Assembly (NCBI RefSeq): GCF_019913785.1
Contig: NZ_JAIOHK010000005.1
Span: 1 to 44,602 of the forward strand
Origin: Altibacter sp.
GTDB taxonomy: Bacteria > Bacteroidota > Bacteroidia > Flavobacteriales > Flavobacteriaceae
DNA length: 44,602 nucleotides
Direction of reading: 5' to 3'
Made by a program: the position numbers and the translations under genes. Positions 1-7,882 of this stretch are shown here, piece after piece. Below the pieces are notes generated by a model that saw only the letters and a list, made by a program, of their open reading frames with translations, did no database searches and had not been told where the DNA came from. Position 1 is the first letter of the stretch; each line of letters starts with the position of its first letter.

Positions 1-698
1 ACATCCTCTATTCTCAATTTTTCGGAAATGATCAAGGGCATGGCAGAAAAGACCTCCCGACTCACAATATTGTCGATATAGGCATCTTCCAGCATTTCCG
101 GGTAATGTGTTTTAAAAAATAACTGCGGGGGTGTTTTATAATAGAAATAGCTGGGTTCCTTTATAAACTTCCCATTGAACCGGCCGGCACCCCAGGTGGG
201 ATCGAACAAATACGGTTTGTCATCGATATAGACCACATTCCACATATGGTTTTTAGCAAAGGACCTACCAATGTCGTTAAAATTAGATTTGGTATCCCCT
301 CGCACCAAATAGTTCGAAATTCCTTGTAGTTCGCAGAGCTTTTCGAAAAGCATTGCATAGCCTTCACAAACTGCAATTCCCTTTTTAAGTGTTCGTTCGA
401 TTACCTTTTCACGGGTTTTCTGCTCCTTTTGATTGCGTTCTCTGTAGTTTTTAAATTTAAAATCGAACTGTTTGTATTCGTCGGGTTCGTAGGCAATATT
501 CTGAATAATCCAACTGTAAATGGCTCTTACCTTTTCCTCATCGGTTACAAAATCGCGGGTGATGAATTTTGACAGGGCTTCGGGCGTATCGAAGGTTTTC
601 GGATATAATAAAATAGTAGCATCAATACGTTCGTAGTCCTGTGAAAATGCGGGAACACTTAAAAATAAAAAACTCAAATATGTGAGCAAACGATTCAT
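1..698 (-). CDS. secreted transglutaminase-like domain protein (3' end outside window)
   Basis: I translated this frame from the sequence; 232 codons are visible before the left edge. It starts with a signal peptide (MNRLLTYLSFLFLSVPAFSQ), so the product is exported. The transglutaminase/protease-like catalytic triad is readable: Cys in AVCEGYA (about residue 112), His in KNHMWNVV (about 152) and Asp in LFDPTWGAG (about 167). Members are usually periplasmic and act as proteases or amide-forming enzymes; the substrate here is unknown. The ATG (696-698) overlaps the TGA of the upstream DUF4230 gene as ATGA, so the two are probably translationally coupled in the ruvC-hemW operon. The domain call is firm; the specific role is not. 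Confidence 0.85.
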   Translation of the reverse strand, partial: MNRLLTYLSFLFLSVPAFSQDYERIDATILLYPKTFDTPEALSKFITRDFVTDEEKVRAIYSWIIQNIAYEPDEYKQFDFKFKNYRERNQKEQKTREKVIERTLKKGIAVCEGYAMLFEKLCELQGISNYLVRGDTKSNFNDIGRSFAKNHMWNVVYIDDKPYLFDPTWGAGRFNGKFIKEPSYFYYKTPPQLFFKTHYPEMLEDAYIDNIVSREVFSAMPLIISEKLRIED

Positions 699-1321
699 TT
701 TCTTCTTTTAGTTGAAAGCAATTCGTTGTTGCGTTCCGGAATTTCTAAGGCTGAATAGTCCAATTTCCAGTTAATGGTCTCTACCAGTTTTTCCATCAAT
801 TTTATGGTGTCCAAAGCCTGTTCCGAAGCCTCTTCCAAAAGTCCACTTCCCGGAATCTTATCGACAATATGCTGTTTGGCTTCCTTGTTGATTTCGGTGA
901 GGTCGGAGGCCGTAAAGGGATTGGCCCAGCCTTCTTTTTTGTCGTAATATTTGAAATCGGTTTCTATGGAAAGCAATTCCGGTTGCGGAAAATTAGTAAG
1001 TTTTATGAGCTGTTTTTTGGTATCGGCCTCCATTTGTATTTTCGTGAGATCGAAACCAATATGCGCCTTTGCTTCAATGAGGATAAGGGCCTTTTTCTTT
1101 CCTAAGATCAGGTTGAACCATTTGTCCTTTAGGTTCTCATAATGGTAAATTTCAGAAAAATCGCCTTCCACTGTAATGAACTTGCACACCGAGCGAATCT
1201 TCTCCATTAGAATTACCGATTGCGTAGAAGTCCGCTCCTTCTTCCGACCCCCCGAAAATCGAGCGAATAAGAAAAAGGCGACAATCGCGCCAACAGCCAA
1301 TCCTATAAAAAGTAATTCCAT
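695..1321 (-). CDS. DUF4230 domain membrane-anchored protein
   Basis: 208 aa. One N-terminal hydrophobic helix (about residues 2-20) is followed by a basic GGRKKER stretch and a soluble domain that matches my recall of DUF4230: a KFITVEGDFSEIYHYEN segment, a strand with a hydrophobic AKAHIGFDLTKI, and a long C-terminal helical region. The function of the family is unknown; the topology suggests a soluble domain anchored in the inner membrane. It lies 10 bp after the DUF4260 gene and overlaps the next gene by 4 bp, so it is part of a tight operon. The family name rests on pattern recognition, not a search. Confidence 0.8.
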   Translation of the reverse strand: MELLFIGLAVGAIVAFFLFARFSGGRKKERTSTQSVILMEKIRSVCKFITVEGDFSEIYHYENLKDKWFNLILGKKKALILIEAKAHIGFDLTKIQMEADTKKQLIKLTNFPQPELLSIETDFKYYDKKEGWANPFTASDLTEINKEAKQHIVDKIPGSGLLEEASEQALDTIKLMEKLVETINWKLDYSALEIPERNNELLSTKRRK

Positions 1322-1331
1322 ACGTTTTCGT

Positions 1332-1676
1332 TCAAATCTTACCCAGATGTGTATTTTTAAAACTGTCGGGATATTTTAAACCATATCCGAAAATACGATC
1401 CATACTGGCGTGGGAAAATACGATAATTCCTACAAATGTATATAAATCGCCCAAATACAGCATTCCCAACACCATGAAAGTGATGCCTATAGCCTTGTGA
1501 TGCAAGAGATTATAGGTCCAAGCCCCCAGTTTCGGACTTACAAGATAACCTATCATTCCAATATCGGGAACCAGCAAAAAAACCGGAAATAACCACCAGG
1601 CATAGCTCAATTGTGAAAACAGGAAGATGCCCAATCCAAGCTGGGCAAGTTCTTCAATTTTTAGACTATTTTTCAT
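1332..1676 (-). CDS. DUF4260 family small membrane protein
   Basis: 114 aa with three or four hydrophobic helices. The spacing of WWLFPVFLLVPDIGMIGYLVSPKLGAWTYNLLHHKA and the C-terminal FSHASMDRIFGYGLKYPDSFKNTHLG is typical of DUF4260 proteins. The conserved histidines (LLHHK, FSHAS, NTHLG) and the aspartates near membrane ends are visible. No biochemical role is established. The ATG (1674-1676) directly abuts the TAA of the cyclase gene with no spacer, implying translational coupling. Confidence 0.8.
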   Translation of the reverse strand: MKNSLKIEELAQLGLGIFLFSQLSYAWWLFPVFLLVPDIGMIGYLVSPKLGAWTYNLLHHKAIGITFMVLGMLYLGDLYTFVGIIVFSHASMDRIFGYGLKYPDSFKNTHLGKI

Positions 1677-2423
1677 TTAAAGAAATTTATAGAGCACCGG
1701 TTTGCTGGGAGAGGCATCGTTATGAAAGGGTGCGATTTGGAGATTTAATAAATAAGAACCGTCCTTTACATCATTTGGCACGTAGATAAATTCGGTAATG
1801 GTGGCTTCATATCGAGGTGCTTGTGGGTAGTTCCAAAATGCTCTGTGCGCGAGCAATAATCCATCGTCCTTTTCTTTATCGACCGATGGTAAATCGATCA
1901 GCAGATGTTTTACCCCCAGCTCTTTTAGATACTGGGCAGCCTCTTCGTGCAGGTAGGGCCAATTGGTATTCGAATATTTTCTGCTTCGTTTGGCATGGGT
2001 GTTGGGCAGCGTTCTAATTACAAGTGCTTCGGGTTGTTTTCCTTTTAAAAGGTCGAGTAATTCAATCTTCGGAATTATTTGATCATCCCCAACGGTCTGG
2101 GGTGCTACTGAAATGACTTCGGCTAAAAAGAAAAACTCTGTCAAAGCCTCATTGACCGAATGAAACCCCTCCGAAATATGTCCCACGCACTCGGTATGTG
2201 TACCGTGCGCATGCGGATTGAAATAAATACTGTTGAAATTGACCGCAGCCCCTTCACTCACCTTTCCAACCCAATCGTCCAATTTGACCGGTTCTATTTT
2301 TGGAGCATCCAAGTACCATGCCTCCGGATTGTCTTTCGAAGCTTCCAACGGAATTGAAATATCCAGAGGTTTAGAAAGATCCACAGTGAATAGTTGTTCC
2401 TTAATTTTGAAAGTCGCTTTCAA
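1677..2423 (-). CDS. cyclase family protein (kynurenine formamidase-like metal hydrolase)
   Basis: 248 aa. The signature metal-binding segment HAHGTHTECVGH (about residues 71-82) matches the HxGTHxD/ExxxH motif of the cyclase/KynB family, whose characterised members hydrolyse amides such as N-formylkynurenine. A second conserved stretch, LLIDLPSVDKEKDDG, with a nearby histidine also fits. There is no signal peptide, so it is cytoplasmic. The start is a TTG (2421-2423) followed by AAA; I see no better in-frame start. It sits 10 bp downstream of hemW. No other tryptophan-degradation gene is in view, so a kynurenine role is not supported by context. Confidence 0.8.
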   Translation of the reverse strand: MKATFKIKEQLFTVDLSKPLDISIPLEASKDNPEAWYLDAPKIEPVKLDDWVGKVSEGAAVNFNSIYFNPHAHGTHTECVGHISEGFHSVNEALTEFFFLAEVISVAPQTVGDDQIIPKIELLDLLKGKQPEALVIRTLPNTHAKRSRKYSNTNWPYLHEEAAQYLKELGVKHLLIDLPSVDKEKDDGLLLAHRAFWNYPQAPRYEATITEFIYVPNDVKDGSYLLNLQIAPFHNDASPSKPVLYKFL

Positions 2424-2433
2424 TACTTATTTT

Positions 2434-3567
2434 TTAGGTATCTAAATTTACTAAGAATAAATCGGCTGCAATCCCATCGCTTAAAAACTTTCCCTTTTTT
2501 GTGACAAACAGGGTATTGTGTTCCAAGACGAGCAGCTTTTTTTCAAGCAGTTGTTGGGCCTGTTTCAGTATATAGATTTCAAATTCATTTCCGAAGTCGG
2601 TTACTATTTTTTCCAAGGAGACGCCCCATTTGGTACGCAAACCCGTCATGATATACTCGTTGTATTTGTCGGTCTTAGAAAGAGTTTCACGCTCTAAAGG
2701 GAGCAGGCCCTCCTGGATTCCCTTTATGTATTTTGTATTGTTCCGCACATTCCAACTCCGCGTTGTCCCGTCATAACTATGTGCAGAAGGGCCAATACCC
2801 AAATACGGTTTTCCCTGCCAATAGGCCGTGTTGTTTTGCGAATGAAATCCATCCTTTCCAAAATTGGAAAACTCATAATTTTCATAACCCGCCTTTTGCA
2901 TTTCTGAAAGTAATAGCTCGTAGTGCTGCTGTGATAGCTCATCATCAACTGCAGCTACGATTCCTTTTTTAATAAACGAATCGAGGGCGGTCCTTGGCTC
3001 CACTGTGAGGGCGTAACAAGATAGGTGAGGTATATTTTGGGAAATGGCCATTTCAATATTTTTCAACCAGCGTTGCACACTTAGTCCGGGAATTCCATAA
3101 ATAAGATCGATTGTGATATTTTCGAAATAAGGTTTTGCCATCGCAATACATGCAAGGGCTTCGGTGGAAGTATGTGCCCGGTTCATCCATTTGAGATCTG
3201 CTTCGAAAAAAGATTGTATTCCAATACTGAGTCTGTTTATCGGACTAATTGCAAGTTGTTTTATTTTCTGAAGTGTGAGATCGTCGGGATTGGCTTCGAG
3301 GGTAATCTCGGGTGTTTGTGAAACCTTAAAATATGTATAAACGGCATCCATAAGTTGTTGAAGCTCTTCGGAAGTCAATAAAGAGGGTGTTCCTCCTCCG
3401 AAATAAACCGTTTGAACTTCTTCCTTCAGTTCTCCTTTCCGAAGCTCTAATTCTTTACACAACGCATCCACCAACTCACTTTTCTTTTTCAGAGAAGTCG
3501 AAAAATGAAAGTCACAATAGTGGCAGGCCTGCTTGCAAAAGGGGATATGGATATAAATACCTGACAC
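2434..3567 (-). CDS. hemW: radical SAM heme chaperone HemW
   Basis: 377 aa. The radical SAM cluster motif CxxxCxYC is present as CKQACHYC at residues 11-18, followed by the GGGTPS motif (residues 58-63) that binds S-adenosylmethionine. The N-terminal GIYIHIPFCKQAC and the C-terminal winged-helix-like region are typical of the HemN-like family renamed HemW, a heme-trafficking protein rather than a coproporphyrinogen oxidase. The start is a GTG (3565-3567) immediately before SGIYIHIPF. The position after ruvC and before a cyclase is, as far as I recall, common in Flavobacteriaceae. A 7-bp tandem repeat fills the gap to ruvC. Confidence 0.92.
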   Translation of the reverse strand: MSGIYIHIPFCKQACHYCDFHFSTSLKKKSELVDALCKELELRKGELKEEVQTVYFGGGTPSLLTSEELQQLMDAVYTYFKVSQTPEITLEANPDDLTLQKIKQLAISPINRLSIGIQSFFEADLKWMNRAHTSTEALACIAMAKPYFENITIDLIYGIPGLSVQRWLKNIEMAISQNIPHLSCYALTVEPRTALDSFIKKGIVAAVDDELSQQHYELLLSEMQKAGYENYEFSNFGKDGFHSQNNTAYWQGKPYLGIGPSAHSYDGTTRSWNVRNNTKYIKGIQEGLLPLERETLSKTDKYNEYIMTGLRTKWGVSLEKIVTDFGNEFEIYILKQAQQLLEKKLLVLEHNTLFVTKKGKFLSDGIAADLFLVNLDT

Positions 3568-3572
3568 GGTTG

Positions 3573-3614
3573 GGTTAATAGTTAATGGTTAATGGTTAAT
3601 GGTTAATGGTTAAG
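3573..3614. repeat. six-copy 7-bp tandem repeat (GGTTAAT)n between hemW and ruvC
   Basis: Six contiguous 7-bp units lie here; four read GGTTAAT, one AGTTAAT and one GGTTAAG. The tract begins six bases upstream of the GTG of hemW, so it lies in the hemW leader or the ruvC-hemW spacer. It is followed at about 3635-3678 by two imperfect copies of a roughly 20-bp CTCACAATTCACT motif that ends at the ruvC stop. Such tracts are prone to length change by slippage. Confidence 0.85.
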
Positions 3615-3674
3615 TAAAATACTTTTTTCGAACAACTCACAATTCACTGCCCACTGCTCACAATTCACTACTCA

Positions 3675-4229
3675 CTACTTATCCACCCTTCCTTCATTTT
3701 GTTTTACAAAGGCAGCCCAGCCCGTATAATTCTTGCCTATTTGTAATTTGCCTCCATTGTAAAAATGACAGACTGCGGCTGCTAAGCCATCAGTGCTATC
3801 CAAATTCTTAGGCAATTCTTTCAAGTTTAATAGACTCTGAAGCATTTTGGCAACCTGCTCCTTACTGGCATTTCCGTTTCCGGTGATGGCCATTTTAATT
3901 TTTTTGGGAGAATATTCGGTGATGGGAATTTGTCGTGAGAGTCCGGCCGCCATGGCCACACCCTGTGCCCTGCCTAATTTGAGCATGGACTGAACGTTTT
4001 TTCCGAAGAACGGCGCTTCAATGGCAATTTCATCGGGTTTATGGGTATCGATAAGTTCGATGGTACGCTCAAAGATAAGCTTCAGTTTTAGGTAATGATC
4101 ATCGTATTTGGTAAGGAGTAATTCGTTCAACTGCATAAATTGCATTTCTTTCTTCACCACTTTTATGAGTCCGAAGCCCATAATGGTTGTTCCGGGATCA
4201 ATTCCTAAAATAATTTTTTCAGAATTCAT
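3675..4229 (-). CDS. ruvC: Holliday junction endonuclease RuvC
   Basis: 184 aa, normal length for RuvC. The first catalytic Asp lies in IILGIDPGTTIMGFG (residues 6-20), the catalytic Glu in EIAIEAPFFGKN (about 67-78), and the C-terminal acidic pair in LDSTDGLAAAVCHF (about 142-155). It resolves Holliday junctions with RuvAB during recombination repair. It is divergently transcribed from the UPF0104-like gene with only 57 bp between the start codons, so both promoters must lie in that gap. ruvAB are not in the window, as is usual for Bacteroidota. Confidence 0.95.
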   Translation of the reverse strand: MNSEKIILGIDPGTTIMGFGLIKVVKKEMQFMQLNELLLTKYDDHYLKLKLIFERTIELIDTHKPDEIAIEAPFFGKNVQSMLKLGRAQGVAMAAGLSRQIPITEYSPKKIKMAITGNGNASKEQVAKMLQSLLNLKELPKNLDSTDGLAAAVCHFYNGGKLQIGKNYTGWAAFVKQNEGRVDK

Positions 4230-4286
4230 TTTTCAGTAGCGCGCACATTTTACAAAAACAGTCAAAAAGTAGTACTTTCGTTTTCG

Positions 4287-5234
4287 ATGTTTGCCCTATC
4301 TCACAAATCTAAACAATATCTGTTGGTTACCCTAAAGGTTTTCATCTTGGGGCTTACTTTTTGGTATATCTATACAAAGGTTATCGATACCCAATCACAG
4401 ACACTGGACACTTTTTTTCGATCCCTGCATCCCGAAAGAAGCTGGACTATTCTTCTGTTTATAGTCTTAGCGGCCGTGAATTGGACCTTGGAAATACTAA
4501 AATGGAAAACCATTATAGCTCCCGTAAAAAATATTAGTTTTTTTGAAGCATTCAAACAAAGTCTTGCCTCATTAACCGTTTCTTTGGCCACCCCAAATAG
4601 GATTGGCGACTACGGGGCGAAAGTCTTTTTTTATCCTCCAGACAAACGAAAACAGGTGTTGCTACTGAATTTTATTTCGAATGCGGCACAAATGACCACT
4701 ACCCTGCTCTTTGGAAGTATCGGACTTCTTTTGGTGATTTCACGCTATAGTCTTTCCTTTTCAACGCTCCACATTGCGGTATTTCTTACAGCCCTGCTCC
4801 TACTCGGAATTGTTGGTTTTCTTTTAAAAGAAAAAGAAATGCTAATCAAAGGACTTTCGATAAAGAATATACTGACATACTTCAAAAAATTACCAAGGCC
4901 GATTAAACAAAAAACCCTGATCTATTCACTCGGCCGTTATTTGTGTTTTAGCTATCTGTTTTTAAAAATTCTCCATTTTTTTGAAGCCGATATCGCGTTT
5001 TCACAGGCCTATCCCCTTATTTTTGCGATGTATTTATTGGCTTCGGTGATACCGACACTTTTTTTGTTGGACGTGGTGGTTCGCGGAGGTGTAGCGGTCT
5101 GGTTGTTTTCGTTAGCGGGAGTCCCCGAACTCACTGTATTATGTACCGTTCTGGCCATGTGGATTCTCAATTTTGTAATCCCGTCCCTCATTGGTAGTTT
5201 TTATGTAATCACGTACAAACCTAACAGATCATGA
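4287..5234 (+). CDS. lysylphosphatidylglycerol synthase TM / UPF0104 family membrane protein
   Basis: 315 aa with about eight hydrophobic helices. The AlaGly-poor, aromatic-rich helices with the ATPNRIGDYGAKVFF loop (about residues 102-116) match the UPF0104/AglD/YbhN group, relatives of the flippase domain of MprF. Members are thought to move or help assemble lipid-linked intermediates. Its TGA overlaps the ATG of the following GT2 gene (ATGA at 5231-5234), so the pair probably acts together on a lipid or envelope glycan. The substrate cannot be told from the sequence. Confidence 0.8.
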   Translation: MFALSHKSKQYLLVTLKVFILGLTFWYIYTKVIDTQSQTLDTFFRSLHPERSWTILLFIVLAAVNWTLEILKWKTIIAPVKNISFFEAFKQSLASLTVSLATPNRIGDYGAKVFFYPPDKRKQVLLLNFISNAAQMTTTLLFGSIGLLLVISRYSLSFSTLHIAVFLTALLLLGIVGFLLKEKEMLIKGLSIKNILTYFKKLPRPIKQKTLIYSLGRYLCFSYLFLKILHFFEADIAFSQAYPLIFAMYLLASVIPTLFLLDVVVRGGVAVWLFSLAGVPELTVLCTVLAMWILNFVIPSLIGSFYVITYKPNRS

Positions 5235-6367
5235 CTTTGGCACTAATGATCATCGGGTTAGTATATCTTATCGCCATGGGTTTGCTATTGGTGGGCACGC
5301 TTCAATTAACCGAATTTATTTCTGAAGAAAAAACAACTAAGAATCGGTTTTCAATCGTTATTCCTTTCCGAAATGAAGCTGCAAATCTGCCTGCTTTATT
5401 AGAATCGGTTAAAAAACTGAAGTATCCCGCAGCACAATTTGAACTGCTTTTTGTCGACGATGCCTCGGAAGATATTTCGGTGGCACTTATAGAGGAGCTA
5501 CTAAAAACCGAAACCGAGTTAGCATTTCAGGTGCTTTCCAATATCCGGACTAGTGGTTCCCCGAAAAAGGACGCTATAACTACGGGTATTCGGAAAGCCA
5601 AATACGAATGGATACTCACCACCGATGCCGACTGCCAGGTGCCGAAGTATTGGCTTCGGGAATACGACGCATTCATTCAAAAACACCAACCGAAGTGTAT
5701 CGCCGGCCCGGTGGGCTATGCTTCGAACAGAGCCTTTATTCAGCAATATCAGCAAATGGATGGCTGGAGCCTGCAGGGAGTTGCAATGGGTAGTTTCGGC
5801 TTAAATAACCCTCTACTTTGCAATGGCGCTAATCTGGCCTATCGAAAAGATGCCTTTGAACAGCTAAATGGCTTTGGCGGAAACGATCATATTGCGAGCG
5901 GTGATGATATTTTTATATTGGAAAAAATGAAGCAAGCTTTTCCGAAGGACATTCAATTTCTAAAATCGAAAGAAGCCATCGTCTTCACGCAACCTTGTAG
6001 ACAATGGACGGAGCTTGTACAACAACGCATTCGGTGGGCTTCAAAAACTTCGAAACAAAAGAACCTGGCAACCACAGCCCTGGGATTGATTGTTTTTGCA
6101 GCAAATCTTTTGGTAGTACTGGGTCTGCTGCTTTGTTTTATCAAGCATGAGCTAATTCCCTATTATGCTGCATTTTTAGGAGCCAAGCTGCTGGTAGATT
6201 TCATATTCCTGTCCAGAACAGCTGCCTTTTTCACACGAAAAGTTCCGTTCGTATCCTTCCTGTTGAGTGTGCTTTGCTATCCGGTAATAACTGTCTGTGT
6301 TGTCCTAGGAAGTTTCACCGGAAGCTACCAATGGAAAGGTCGTACACATAAAAAACATATAAATTGA
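5231..6367 (+). CDS. membrane-bound family 2 glycosyltransferase
   Basis: 378 aa. An N-terminal helix (about 4-22) leads into a GT-A fold: SIVIPFRNEAANL (41-53), LFVDDASED (73-81) and the metal-binding TTDADC (130-135). An SGDD motif and the QQRIRW (Q/RxxRW) signature of processive-type transferases follow, then two or three C-terminal helices (about 285-370). It would transfer sugars from nucleotide donors on the cytoplasmic face of the inner membrane. It is coupled by a 4-bp overlap to the UPF0104-like gene, suggesting synthesis plus handling of a glycolipid. The acceptor is unknown. Confidence 0.85.
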   Translation: MTLALMIIGLVYLIAMGLLLVGTLQLTEFISEEKTTKNRFSIVIPFRNEAANLPALLESVKKLKYPAAQFELLFVDDASEDISVALIEELLKTETELAFQVLSNIRTSGSPKKDAITTGIRKAKYEWILTTDADCQVPKYWLREYDAFIQKHQPKCIAGPVGYASNRAFIQQYQQMDGWSLQGVAMGSFGLNNPLLCNGANLAYRKDAFEQLNGFGGNDHIASGDDIFILEKMKQAFPKDIQFLKSKEAIVFTQPCRQWTELVQQRIRWASKTSKQKNLATTALGLIVFAANLLVVLGLLLCFIKHELIPYYAAFLGAKLLVDFIFLSRTAAFFTRKVPFVSFLLSVLCYPVITVCVVLGSFTGSYQWKGRTHKKHIN

Positions 6368-6406
6368 ATTAATTTTTTACCTTTAACCGTACTAAATCAA
6401 GCCCTT

Positions 6407-7285
6407 ATGAAATACCTACACACCCTCTTTGCCTTTTTGATGTTAGGATGCATCGCTACGGTTCAGGCGCAACAGCAATATACTGTTGACGGACAAACCT
6501 ATACCTTAAAAACGGAAGTGGACGGTACGCTATCCTTACTTTGGAATTCGATCAATGAAGAATATCGCTATTTTGCCAAACAGGGAAGCACCATCGCCGA
6601 ACTGAAAAATACGAGAGGAGCAGATGGTTATCAGGAAGAATTCAAGGATGTACTAAAATTATTGACCAAAGACGCCCCACTCTCGACCGATAAATTGAAA
6701 CTTACGCTGACCGGGCTTCGGGAATATTTTGTTGCCTATAATAAAAAGGTGGATCCTAATTTTACGTATGAAGCGATCAAGTTCAGGATACAAACAAGGC
6801 TTGGTGTTTTTGCTGGCATGTCTAACAATGCGTATTTCTATAATCCCAATAACGAGTATCTTCCTTCGCTGGGCATAGATTTTGAACTGATGGATGAAGT
6901 ACAGCTAAGACGGCATTCGGTAGTCTTTCAGTTTAAACAATTGATAGAAAGTTCAAATTATAAATTCTCTTCTTCTCAGCTTTCGTTTAGCTACCGATTC
7001 AAGTTTGTCAAGTCGGAGAAATTCGATGCTTTTGTCAATGTCAAAGCAGCTACGTTTACCAGCGTGAGCCGAAATGAAATCATCTTGGATAACAATGGCG
7101 AAATATCCGATATTTATGGTTCCGGTACTAGCTTTCAGGTTCCCGGTGCCTTCGGAATTGGATTTGATTACAAATTAGGTAACGGTTATATTACCTTGGC
7201 ATACCACGATATTGTGGCTTTGACCATCGATAACAATGGTGAAACTCCGGTGGATATCACCTTAGGATATAAATTGAATCTATAG
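6407..7285 (+). CDS. secreted hypothetical protein, possible outer-membrane barrel
   Basis: 292 aa with a clear signal peptide (ending VQAQQ, about residue 22). The first half is mixed helical. From about residue 135 there are alternating amphipathic strands (SVVFQFKQLIE, QLSFSYRFKFVK, FDAFVNVKAATF, ITLAYHDIVAL) ending in DITLGYKLNL, an aromatic/hydrophobic terminus typical of outer-membrane beta-barrels. I do not recognise the family. It follows the GT2 gene by 39 bp and may share its transcript. Its TAG stop shares the palindrome CTATAG (7280-7285) with the stop of the convergent lipoprotein gene. Confidence 0.7.
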   Translation: MKYLHTLFAFLMLGCIATVQAQQQYTVDGQTYTLKTEVDGTLSLLWNSINEEYRYFAKQGSTIAELKNTRGADGYQEEFKDVLKLLTKDAPLSTDKLKLTLTGLREYFVAYNKKVDPNFTYEAIKFRIQTRLGVFAGMSNNAYFYNPNNEYLPSLGIDFELMDEVQLRRHSVVFQFKQLIESSNYKFSSSQLSFSYRFKFVKSEKFDAFVNVKAATFTSVSRNEIILDNNGEISDIYGSGTSFQVPGAFGIGFDYKLGNGYITLAYHDIVALTIDNNGETPVDITLGYKLNL

Positions 7286-7765
7286 TTCCTGTGTTTTAAT
7301 AATAATTGGAAGTCTAAACTCGGTTTTTACCGGAATGCCCCGTTTAAAAGCGGGAGCTACGATGGTAACTGAATCCACACTCTCCTGAAGCCATTGTTCC
7401 ATTTTAGGGAATTCATTTTGCAACAAACTGTCCATTTTTATTTGGTTTACCGATAGCGTAGCAGCTCTATCAATACTAAAGTCTAGAAAAACGGTATCGT
7501 TCAGTTCTCGTTGCGCCACTATTTTTTTTGAGTCGATATATTCATAAATCCTAGTGGATAATACACGTTCAAAACAGGCCTTCTGCGCTAACTTTTCGGA
7601 AGTGTTCTCACATTGTGAAAAGGCCGGGTATTGATCTACATCTTGCCAGTTGATGGTTTTTAGTTCTTCTTCATAAAAGGTTTCGGTCGAAATCTTTTCA
7701 GTTTCAAAAAATTGGCAAGAGGTCACCCACCCAAAAAGAAGTATGATTAAAAAGCAGTTTTTCAT
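7280..7765 (-). CDS. lipoprotein with TonB C-terminal-like domain
   Basis: 161 aa from the ATG at 7763-7765. I chose this start because it gives a textbook lipoprotein signal (MKNCFLIILLFGWVTSC); a 28-residue upstream extension is possible but would hide it. The mature part, YPAFSQCENTSEKLAQKACF followed by strands and ending FKRGIPVKTEFRLPIIIK, parallels the C-terminal TonB-like region of the neighbouring M56 protein (VYPGCEG...KKCF...VAVQYGLPIVF). It is probably a lipid-anchored homologue of the same domain, without membrane protease parts. A terminator separates it from the M56 gene, so it likely has its own promoter. Confidence 0.7.
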   Translation of the reverse strand: MKNCFLIILLFGWVTSCQFFETEKISTETFYEEELKTINWQDVDQYPAFSQCENTSEKLAQKACFERVLSTRIYEYIDSKKIVAQRELNDTVFLDFSIDRAATLSVNQIKMDSLLQNEFPKMEQWLQESVDSVTIVAPAFKRGIPVKTEFRLPIIIKTQEL

Positions 7766-7832
7766 CGCCCGATTAGAAAACTGAAAATTACAATTTTTAA
7801 CTGTAAGTAGCATCCTTCTATAAAACGAAGAA

Positions 7833-7855
7833 GCCCAGATGAATTTCACCCGGGC
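7833..7855 (-). terminator. terminator after the M56-TonB gene
   Basis: On the minus strand, GCCCGGGTG-AAATT-CATCTGGGC forms a 9-bp stem (two G-U pairs) with a 5-nt loop, flanked by AGAAG/CTTCTT and a T-rich stretch. It lies 27 bp after the M56 stop and about 70 bp before the lipoprotein start, so it should end the blaI-M56 transcript. Confidence 0.7.
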
Positions 7856-7882
7856 ATCTCTTCTAAAAAATCACTAAAAATA

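Noticed and set aside
161-376. 71-aa minus-strand frame near the left edge
   Set aside because: It overlaps the transglutaminase-like gene in another frame and has no features of its own.
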